From the NCBI GenBank assembly GCA_963815285.1, contig CAWFGB010000002.1:62001-126000 (forward strand): a stretch of 64,000 bases of DNA. Reading direction: 5' to 3'. The DNA comes from JACCSI01 sp963815285. GTDB taxonomy: Bacteria > Acidobacteriota > Vicinamibacteria > Vicinamibacterales > UBA2999. Below, one piece after another: positions 16,144 to 23,031 of the stretch. Position numbers and translations under genes: made by a program. The first letter of the stretch is position 1. Every line of letters begins with the position of its first letter. The notes beneath the pieces were generated by a model that was given only the letters and a program-made list of their open reading frames with translations, did no database searches and was not told the origin of the DNA.

Positions 16144-17514
16144 GGGCGCGACGACCGGCTCGATGAATTCGTGGTAGGCGTCGTGGTAGCCGCGCTCCAT
16201 CAATTCCCCCAGCGAGTGCTGACGATCGGACCGTTCATCGAACGCTCCACGCAGGTCGAATGCGGCGACTGGATTGTGCACGGGACGAATGCGATAGACG
16301 GCGCGAAAGCGATGCTGCACGTGCTCGACCGCGTCACGTAGCGCCGCGGATTCAAACGACGCGGCGTGCTCGCTCAAGCGCGCCATCGGCTCGAGGCGTG
16401 GCCGTCCAAGTTCGTGCGGTCCGGGAGGCTCCGGCGAGGCCGATACCAGGATGACCTGCTCGGCCCCTGCGGCCGCCGCCTCTTCGAGCAGACGTGCCAG
16501 GCTGGCGGCGCGATCAACGACGCGGTGGGCTTCCCCACGCCAGTAGCCGTCGGGCGCAAACCGCACCAGCGCAGGCTCGGTCACGTCGGCCACGCTCAAG
16601 GCGCCGCGCAGCACATCGACCAGATGATCCCGCGAAAGGCCGGCGAGGTCGAAAGCGTCGGCCCGGCGTGCGCCCGCGGCACCGGGCGGCGGAAACAGGG
16701 CGCGGCGAAAAGGCTCGCGCACCAGACCGAAGATCAGGTCGCGCCGCGCATCGAGGTCGTGCACGACCAGCAGCAGTTCGGTGAATCCGGGCTGTGCCAG
16801 GTTCTCATTCAGCAGCTCCGAGTAGCGGCGGCTCAAGTCCTCAGGAGTAGGCGCTTTGAGACTGGCGCCGCCCTTCAGCAAGTCCCACACCCCGGTGGAG
16901 AAATGATGGATGGCGCGCGACGCGTCGACCGGCGCGCTCAGCAGGGACCAGGCGCCAGTCCCCCGCGACCGTCGCCGGTGACGCGGCGCGCGCTCCGATA
17001 GCGCAGTGCCGGCCGCCAGGACGATGATCCCGATGATGACGGCCAGAGCGACGAGCCGCGGCAGCCAGGTCGGGAGCGCGGCGGGGGCGAACGCCGCCGT
17101 GAGCAGGTTCGCATACTCACCGACGAGCCAGGCTCCCGACCCGAGGCCAGCCATCCCGAGCAGCAGTCCAACGAGATAGACGATGAGCCCGAGCGCGAGG
17201 AACAGCAGCGGGCTGATGAGCACACCCGCCACGCCGGTGAGCAGGCCGAACGCAACTCGAAGCGGCCAGCGCCAGCGGTACAGATTCGGCACCGCCGGCG
17301 ACGACCAGAGCCCTTTGGCGTCCCACAGCCGGCTGCCGCCATCGACCGCGGCGAAAAGTGCGCCTACGGCGCCGATGCCGCGGCCGCACACGATGTCGAT
17401 CTTGATGCCGGCTTCGTGCAGCGCGCGCAGGACACCCGCATGGTACGCGCCATCGGCGCCGGTGCCGGTGAGGACTAACGCGGTTCGTCGTTCAGGCGAA
17501 TAAAGTTCGCTCAA
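16090..17514 (-). CDS. Patatin-like membrane protein lacking the catalytic Ser
   Basis: Encodes 474 residues. The N-terminus matches the patatin fold: VLTGTGADGAYHAGVLRALHEAG (oxyanion-hole region and first helix) and then IVCGRGIGAVGAL where the nucleophile elbow GxSxG should stand. Here the pattern is G-R-G-I-G, so the catalytic Ser is replaced by Gly. Two to three membrane segments follow (e.g. LLFLALGLIVYLVGLLLGMAG and VALAVIIGIIVLAAG), then a soluble C-terminal domain with DLDARRDLIFG and APDGYWRGEAH; the latter may hold the dyad Asp. It is therefore likely to be a non-hydrolytic lipid-binding or regulatory relative. It lies downstream of greA on the same strand, 27 bases away. Confidence 0.72.
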   Translation of the reverse strand: MSELYSPERRTALVLTGTGADGAYHAGVLRALHEAGIKIDIVCGRGIGAVGALFAAVDGGSRLWDAKGLWSSPAVPNLYRWRWPLRVAFGLLTGVAGVLISPLLFLALGLIVYLVGLLLGMAGLGSGAWLVGEYANLLTAAFAPAALPTWLPRLVALAVIIGIIVLAAGTALSERAPRHRRRSRGTGAWSLLSAPVDASRAIHHFSTGVWDLLKGGASLKAPTPEDLSRRYSELLNENLAQPGFTELLLVVHDLDARRDLIFGLVREPFRRALFPPPGAAGARRADAFDLAGLSRDHLVDVLRGALSVADVTEPALVRFAPDGYWRGEAHRVVDRAASLARLLEEAAAAGAEQVILVSASPEPPGPHELGRPRLEPMARLSEHAASFESAALRDAVEHVQHRFRAVYRIRPVHNPVAAFDLRGAFDERSDRQHSLGELMERGYHDAYHEFIEPVVAPSGEHLRSNQSVGGASNA

Positions 17515-17541
17515 CTATGAACCCGTGAGAAGCCTTGAACC

Positions 17542-18000
17542 CTATTCGTGAATGGTGATCAGCTTGGTGATCTCGAAGCGGCGCGTCCCGAGCGGCGTGC
17601 TGACAACGACTTCGTCGCCTTGTTCTTTGTTGAGGATGGCCTTGCCGATGGGCGACGAGGTCGAGATCAGACCTTTTTCGGCGTCTGCGTCTTCGGGCAT
17701 GACGAGCTGGTAGACCAAAGTTGCGCCGCCTTCCTGCAACGTGACGGTCGAGCCAAATCCGGCCTTGCCGTGCGGAATGCGGTCAAGGTTCATCAGCGCC
17801 ACTTCGTTCATCCGTCGCTTGAGCATGGCGATGCGCGCGTTGACGTAGGTCTGCCGCTCCTTGGCCGCCTGATACTCGGCGTTTTCGCGAAGATCACCGA
17901 GCTCGCGTGCGCGCTGGATCTCCTTGGGGAGTTCCGTCTTCAGCTCACGCTCGAGTAGCCCGATCTCTTCTTCGAACCGCCTAATCAGTTTCTCTTTCAT
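17542..18000 (-). CDS. greA: Transcript cleavage factor GreA
   Basis: Encodes 152 residues, the usual GreA length. The N-terminal coiled coil (about residues 1-75) has the tip acidic residues in the segment ELGDLRENAEYQAAKERQ, the signature that positions Mg2+ in the RNA polymerase active site. The C-terminal domain ends with the FKBP-like fold, GKAILNKEQGDEVVVSTPLGTRRFEI. GreA rescues backtracked elongation complexes by stimulating cleavage of the nascent RNA 3' end. It is divergent from the rRNA methyltransferase gene over a 38-base region that contains GTGTACCATAGC, read toward the methyltransferase. The patatin-like gene follows in the same direction. Confidence 0.96.
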   Translation of the reverse strand: MKEKLIRRFEEEIGLLERELKTELPKEIQRARELGDLRENAEYQAAKERQTYVNARIAMLKRRMNEVALMNLDRIPHGKAGFGSTVTLQEGGATLVYQLVMPEDADAEKGLISTSSPIGKAILNKEQGDEVVVSTPLGTRRFEITKLITIHE

Positions 18001-18038
18001 CGCCCCAAACCGCGAAGTGTACCATAGCCACCACTGCT

Positions 18039-18833
18039 GTGCCTGAGATTACCAGCCGTCAGCACCCAATCGTCCGCGCCTTCAAAACAGCCGCGCGGGG
18101 CGATGCCGACGTGCTCATCGACGGCTGGCACCTTCTGCACGACGCGTCCGAGGCCGGTCTCGAGATCTTCACCATTGCCATTATTGACGCCCCGCAGGAA
18201 GCGGCCAACCTCAGCTTGCTCCAACAGCTGTCGCGCAGGGGAAATGTCGTAACCGTCTCGCGCGCGGTGATGGACGCGCTCTCCCCAGTGCGCACGCCGA
18301 GCGGAGTCGTCGCTCTGGCCACTGCTCGGCGATCCACACTGACGCAGGTGCTGACGCCATCGCCCGCGCTGGTGGTGGTCGCCGTCGACGTGCAAGATCC
18401 CGGCAACGCGGGCGCGATCATTCGATCTGCGGAAGCGGGCGGCGCCACCGGCGTCGTGTTCACCGGGGCGTCCGCTGATCCGTGGGGATGGAAGGCGCTC
18501 AGGGCGGCGATGGGCAGCACGTTCAGGCTGCCGGTCGCGCGTGAACCGGACGTAAGTCACGCGTGCGGCGAACTGCAAAGGGCCGAACTTCGTTTACGCG
18601 CCGCGGTGAACCAGGGCGGCATCCCCCTCGAACGCGTTGATCTCACGGACGCGACCGCACTCCTGCTAGGAGGAGAGGGCGGCGGGCTGACAAACGACGT
18701 GCTGCTCCTCGCGGATGAGCATGTGACGATTCCGATGGCGCCGCCGGTCGAGTCGCTGAACGTGGCGGTTGCCGCAGCGCTGTTGGTGTTCGAAGCGCGC
18801 CGTCAGCGTGCTTTGGGCGGGTGGGGCGGGTAG
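18039..18833 (+). CDS. SpoU-family (TrmH-like) RNA 2'-O-methyltransferase
   Basis: Encodes 264 residues starting at GTG 18039. The N-terminal substrate-binding domain (residues 1-100) precedes a SPOUT knot with the three motifs of the SpoU family: VDVQDPGNAGAIIRSAEA (motif 1, Asn and Arg in the site), LLLGGEGGGL (motif 2) and VTIPMAPPVESLNVAVAAALL (motif 3, with Ser-Leu-Asn). These enzymes methylate the ribose 2'-O of rRNA or tRNA using SAM bound in the knot. The exact target is not predictable; TsnR/RlmB-like enzymes are the closest by pattern. It is followed by rarA with a 33-base gap. Confidence 0.93.
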   Translation: MPEITSRQHPIVRAFKTAARGDADVLIDGWHLLHDASEAGLEIFTIAIIDAPQEAANLSLLQQLSRRGNVVTVSRAVMDALSPVRTPSGVVALATARRSTLTQVLTPSPALVVVAVDVQDPGNAGAIIRSAEAGGATGVVFTGASADPWGWKALRAAMGSTFRLPVAREPDVSHACGELQRAELRLRAAVNQGGIPLERVDLTDATALLLGGEGGGLTNDVLLLADEHVTIPMAPPVESLNVAVAAALLVFEARRQRALGGWGG

Positions 18834-18866
18834 GCTGGGGCCCAAGTGTTATACCCTGCCCTCAGC

Positions 18867-20210
18867 ATGGCGTCGCTCTTCGACGAGCCTGACCTCCCAC
18901 AAGACACCCGCACGGTGCCGCTCGCCGAGCGCATGCGGCCGCGATCGCTCGACGAAATCGAGGGCCAGGACGAGCTGATCGGGCCCGGCCGTCCGCTGCG
19001 TGAAGCCATCGAGCGTGATCTGCTGCAGTCGATCATCTTCTGGGGCCCACCGGGCACCGGCAAGACCACGCTCGCCCGGCTCATCGCCGATCTGACGAAC
19101 GCGCACTTCGTCGCGTTCAGCGCCGTGCTCGCCGGCATCAAGGAAGTCAAGGACGTCATGGCCACGGCGGAGGATCGCCGCAAGCGTCTGGGCCGTCGCA
19201 CCATCGTCTTCGTCGACGAGATTCACCGCTTCAACAAGGCCCAGCAGGACGCGTTTCTGCCGCGGGTCGAAGCCGGCGACATCATCCTCATCGGCGCGAC
19301 GACAGAAAACCCCTCATTCGAGGTCATCGCGGCGCTGCTCTCACGATCGAAAGTGTTCATCCTCAAGCCGCTCGACGAACCCGCCATCGTCCGCATCCTT
19401 CAGCGGGCCATCGCCGACGAGGAGCGCGGCCTCGGCCGCGAGGCGCCCGAGGTGACCGACGATGCGTTGGCGGCGATCGCGCGCTACTCCAATGGCGATG
19501 CGCGATCGGCCATCAACCTGCTGCAGCTCGCCGTCGCCACGGCCCCTGAGCCTGCCGGGCGGCCCCGCGTAGACCTGGCTCTGCTGCAGACGACGCTGCA
19601 GAAGAAGACCCTGTTGTACGACAAGGGCGGCGAGGAACACTTCAACATCATCTCGGCGCTGCACAAGTCGATGCGGAACTCGGATCCTGATGCTTCGGTG
19701 TATTGGCTGGCGCGCATGCTGGAAGCCGGTGAGGATCCGATGTATGTGGCGCGGCGCCTGGTGCGCTTCGCGTCCGAGGACGTCGGCAACGCCGATCCTC
19801 AGGCGCTGGTGGTGGCTGTGGCCGCCAAGGACGCCGTCCACTTCATGGGTATGCCCGAAGGCAACACCGCGCTCGCGCAGGCGGCGATTTACCTCGCGAC
19901 AGCGCCCAAGAGCAACGCCGTGTACAAGGCGTACGGTGCCGCGGCGTCCGCGGCCGAGCAGGATGCCGCCGAGCCTGTGCCGCTGCACCTGCGCAATGCT
20001 CCTACCAAGTTGATGAAAGACATGCACTACGGCAAAGGCTACCGCTACGCGCATGACGAGGCGGAGGCTGTCGCGGACATGGACTGTCTCCCGCCGAACC
20101 TGCAGGGCCGTCGATTCTACGAGCCCACCGAGCGCGGCTTCGAGAAAGAGATCAAGCGACGGCTGGACGGCTGGGAGGAGATCAAGAAGCGACGCTCCCG
20201 CGATCCCTGA
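18867..20210 (+). CDS. rarA: Replication-associated recombination protein RarA (MgsA)
   Basis: Encodes 447 residues from ATG 18867 (MASLFDEPD). It belongs to the AAA+ clamp-loader-like family: Walker A GPPGTGKTTLARL, Walker B FVDEIHRFNKAQQDAFLP, sensor 1 ATTENPSFEV and sensor 2 NGDARSAINLLQL are visible, followed by the RarA-specific C-terminal domain (KTLLYDKGGEEHFNIISALHKS, IYLATAPKSNAVY, HYGKGYRYAHD). RarA acts at stalled replication forks and during recombination. A GTG at 18846 gives a slightly longer frame, but homologues start as chosen. TATACC stands at 18850-18855, twelve bases before the ATG, suggesting a very short leader. Confidence 0.96.
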   Translation: MASLFDEPDLPQDTRTVPLAERMRPRSLDEIEGQDELIGPGRPLREAIERDLLQSIIFWGPPGTGKTTLARLIADLTNAHFVAFSAVLAGIKEVKDVMATAEDRRKRLGRRTIVFVDEIHRFNKAQQDAFLPRVEAGDIILIGATTENPSFEVIAALLSRSKVFILKPLDEPAIVRILQRAIADEERGLGREAPEVTDDALAAIARYSNGDARSAINLLQLAVATAPEPAGRPRVDLALLQTTLQKKTLLYDKGGEEHFNIISALHKSMRNSDPDASVYWLARMLEAGEDPMYVARRLVRFASEDVGNADPQALVVAVAAKDAVHFMGMPEGNTALAQAAIYLATAPKSNAVYKAYGAAASAAEQDAAEPVPLHLRNAPTKLMKDMHYGKGYRYAHDEAEAVADMDCLPPNLQGRRFYEPTERGFEKEIKRRLDGWEEIKKRRSRDP

Positions 20211-20237
20211 GGTCGAACCACGGAGGCGCCGCCCGCG

Positions 20238-22040
20238 CTAAATGCGCTCGAAGTTCTTCTCGACTTCCCTGCGCGTCAGCCGGAGCATCACCGGCCGACC
20301 GTGCGGGCACACCGTGGAATACGCCGTCGCGCGCAGTTCCTCGAGAATGTGCCGCATCTTCTCCGCATTGAGCGGGTAGTTCGCCTTGACAGCGGCGTGA
20401 CACGCCATCGTCGCCGCGATGCGTTTGAGGGCTTCGTGGACCTCCAGGCCGCGGTCGAGCCCGTCGAGATCCTGCGCGAGCGCGCGAATTGCGGTTTCAC
20501 ACTCGTCGCGCGGCAACAGCGCCGGCACTGACGTCACTTTGACCGTATTACCGCCAAACTCCTCGATCTCGAACCCGAACGCCTCGAGAGCGTCAGTACG
20601 GCCCACGAGCGCCTGATGTTCAGCCGGCGACAACTCCAGCATCATCGGAACGAGCAGGCGTTGACTTTCGAGACGCCCGGCGGTGAGCCGTTCCATGATG
20701 CGTTCGAACAGCACCCGCTCATGCGCGACGTGCTGGTCGATGATGCAGATGCCCTCGTCATCAATCGCGATGATGAACGTGTCACGAAACTGCCCGAGCG
20801 GGATCATCGGGCGGATATCGATGCCAGGTGCACCGGGTGCGCTAGGTGCAAAGGGTGCGGTGGGTGTGTTAGGTCCGCCTGGTGCCCACGACGCACCCTG
20901 CGCATCCGACGCACCCGGTGCACCCAGCGCACCCGGTGCACCCGGACCTCTCCAGCGGTTCGTGAAGATGCCGCCGCTCAGCACTCCTGGAATTGACAGC
21001 GTCGTCGGTTGCTGCCCGGCAACCAAATCGGACGGGCGCAGCTGCAGCTCCGGCACATACCCGCGTCCGAGCGCATCGGCGACCGATCGCTTGACCACTT
21101 CGTGGACGAGCGACTGCTCGCGGAAGCGGACTTCGGCCTTGGTAGGGTGTACGTTGACGTCCACCTGATCTGCCGGCATTTCGATGAACAGGTGAAGTTC
21201 CGGGCTGCGCTCGCGATTGGACGCCACGCTGTAGGCATCGAAGATCGCATGCGCGATGGTGCGGTCCTTGACGACACGGCGGTTGACAAACACGTTTTGC
21301 GGGCCTCGTGTGGGACCCGATTCGGTGAGCGCGGCGACGTATCCGTGCACCCTGATGGAACCGCCGTCGCGCCGCACTTCGATCAGGTCCGGCCGATCGC
21401 CGTAAATTTGATAGAGCCGCTCGTCGAGCCGCACCACTGGCGGGCACTGCATCACCTTGCGGCCGGCGCTCGTGAGCGTGAAGCCGACTTCGGGATAACA
21501 CAACGCCAGCTGCGTCACCATCTTCGACACCTGCGCCGATTCCGCGCCGTCAGACTTCAGGAACTTGCGACGGGCCGGCAGGTTGTAGAACAGGTCGGCC
21601 ACCTCGATCAGTGTCCCCTCAGGCCCACCGGTCTCGACCACCGACTCGAGAGCCCCGCCGTTGACGCGAATCTCGGTGCCGCTCGGCGTCCCCTTCAGCC
21701 GCGTACGCAAGCGAAAATGCGACACGGAGGCAATGCTGGGCAGCGCCTCTCCGCGAAAGCCCAATGTCGAGATCGCTCCGAGGTCGTCGGCACGCCGAAT
21801 CTTGCTCGTCGCGTGACGCTCGAGGCACAGGCGCGCATCGTCCGGGTCCATCCCGGCGCCGTCGTCTTCGACCCGAATCAGCTTCTTGCCGCCGTATTCG
21901 ACAGTGATAGCGATGCGACCCGCCCCGGCGTCGATGGCGTTCTCGATCAGCTCCTTGACGACCGACGCCGGCCGCTCGACGACTTCGCCGGCGGCGATCT
22001 GGTTGGCAAGGTCGTCGGGCAGGCGCTGGATCCGTCCCAT
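20238..22040 (-). CDS. mutL: DNA mismatch repair protein MutL
   Basis: Encodes 600 residues. The N-terminal GHKL ATPase shows ELIENAIDAGAGRI, DDGAGMDPDD, GFRGEALPSIASV and the conserved HATSKI. The dimerisation domain carries the metal-dependent endonuclease motif DQHVAHERVLFE (DQHA(x)2E(x)4E type), so the protein should nick the unmethylated or discontinuous strand by itself, as in bacteria without MutH. The linker between the two domains (residues 367-405) is a 13-copy three-residue repeat of the form G-A-P, encoded by a 9-bp minisatellite; see that entry. It lies 10 bases downstream of corA and converges with rarA. Confidence 0.95.
   Translation of the reverse strand: MGRIQRLPDDLANQIAAGEVVERPASVVKELIENAIDAGAGRIAITVEYGGKKLIRVEDDGAGMDPDDARLCLERHATSKIRRADDLGAISTLGFRGEALPSIASVSHFRLRTRLKGTPSGTEIRVNGGALESVVETGGPEGTLIEVADLFYNLPARRKFLKSDGAESAQVSKMVTQLALCYPEVGFTLTSAGRKVMQCPPVVRLDERLYQIYGDRPDLIEVRRDGGSIRVHGYVAALTESGPTRGPQNVFVNRRVVKDRTIAHAIFDAYSVASNRERSPELHLFIEMPADQVDVNVHPTKAEVRFREQSLVHEVVKRSVADALGRGYVPELQLRPSDLVAGQQPTTLSIPGVLSGGIFTNRWRGPGAPGALGAPGASDAQGASWAPGGPNTPTAPFAPSAPGAPGIDIRPMIPLGQFRDTFIIAIDDEGICIIDQHVAHERVLFERIMERLTAGRLESQRLLVPMMLELSPAEHQALVGRTDALEAFGFEIEEFGGNTVKVTSVPALLPRDECETAIRALAQDLDGLDRGLEVHEALKRIAATMACHAAVKANYPLNAEKMRHILEELRATAYSTVCPHGRPVMLRLTRREVEKNFERI
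20826..20942 (-). repeat. 13-copy 9-bp minisatellite in the mutL linker
   Basis: Thirteen units of nine bases in frame, of type GGTGCACCG, give G-A-P, G-A-L, G-A-P, G-A-S, D-A-Q, G-A-S, W-A-P, G-G-P, N-T-P, T-A-P, F-A-P, S-A-P, G-A-P. The units nearest the ATPase end are the most alike, and the others have drifted. Because the period is a multiple of three, changes in copy number would alter linker length but not the reading frame. Confidence 0.88.
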
Positions 22041-22049
22041 GGCTGCAGC

Positions 22050-23015
22050 TTACAACCAGCCTTTGCGGCGAAACGTGTAATAGGCTGAACCGGTAATGAC
22101 CCCCATCCCCCCGACGACCCACCAGAACTGCGTCCGCTCACCACCGGGCAGGACCGGAAGAAGCACGTTCATCCCGAACGCGCCGGTGACGATGGTCAGG
22201 GGGCCGATGATGACGGCCAGCGCGGCGAGGACCTTCGATACGGCCGCCAGCTGATTCGACACGGAGGTGAGATGCGCGTCGAGAATGCCGGTGACCCGCT
22301 CCTGGAAGATGATCGCGTCGTCTGACATACGGGCCAGTTGATCGAACACGTCCCGAAACCGGTACGACATCTCCTGATCGATTACTTCGAACTCTCGCCG
22401 CGACAGTCGCCCGACCACGTCACGCTGCGGCAGCACGATGCGGCGCATGGCTGAGATGTCGCGCTTGATGGTCAGAATCTGGCGGGTCAGCTCGTTGGAC
22501 GGCGTTTCGATTACCGCGTCTTCGATCTCGTTGAGCCGCTGTTCGAGCTCGTCCACGGACGGCCGATAGTGATCGACCATCCGATCGACGATCCGGTGCA
22601 TCAGCGCGACGGTGCCCTCGCGCATCACCAGCTTGTTGGCAAGACAGAGCTGACAGATCTCCTCAATGCTCCGACGTTGCCCGTCGTGCACGGTGACGAG
22701 AAATTCCCGCGACAGAAAAAAGTCGGTATCGTGCGTCGTGAACTCGTCGGTCGCGGACTTGAAGTTGATGCCGTGGAGCACGACGTAGAGCAGCCCGGGG
22801 TAGGTCTCCACCTTCGGCCGCTGGAGCAGATCGAGCGCATCCTGCACCGCGATCGGATGCAGGTTGAAGACGTCACGGAGCACGATGCCGTCTTCCTGGC
22901 TGGGCACCTGGACATCGGCCCAGACCAGGACTCCGCTTCCCGGCCTGAGCCAATCGGGATCGATCTTGTCGAGGCGTTCGGTGACCCCGTCCCTCTGCAC
23001 GTAGTACGTGATCAC
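22050..23015 (-). CDS. corA: CorA-family Mg2+/Co2+ transporter
   Basis: Encodes 321 residues. The long N-terminal cytoplasmic funnel domain is followed by the pore helix and the signature GMN: FGMN within VTGAFGMNVLLPVLPGGE, between the two C-terminal membrane segments (LAALAVIIGPLTIVTGAFGM and WWVVGGMGVITGSAYYTF). CorA forms homopentamers that import Mg2+ and sometimes Co2+ or Ni2+ with selectivity set by the GMN motif. It lies directly between mutL (10 bases) and ppdK (17 bases) in one strand, so these are probably co-transcribed although their functions differ. The short tail RRKGWL is basic, as usual. Confidence 0.93.
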   Translation of the reverse strand: MITYYVQRDGVTERLDKIDPDWLRPGSGVLVWADVQVPSQEDGIVLRDVFNLHPIAVQDALDLLQRPKVETYPGLLYVVLHGINFKSATDEFTTHDTDFFLSREFLVTVHDGQRRSIEEICQLCLANKLVMREGTVALMHRIVDRMVDHYRPSVDELEQRLNEIEDAVIETPSNELTRQILTIKRDISAMRRIVLPQRDVVGRLSRREFEVIDQEMSYRFRDVFDQLARMSDDAIIFQERVTGILDAHLTSVSNQLAAVSKVLAALAVIIGPLTIVTGAFGMNVLLPVLPGGERTQFWWVVGGMGVITGSAYYTFRRKGWL

Positions 23016-23031
23016 CGTGAACCCATTGAGC

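Noticed and set aside
20826..20942. CRISPR-like array
   Set aside because: Units are 9 bp, contiguous and in frame in mutL, with no spacers.
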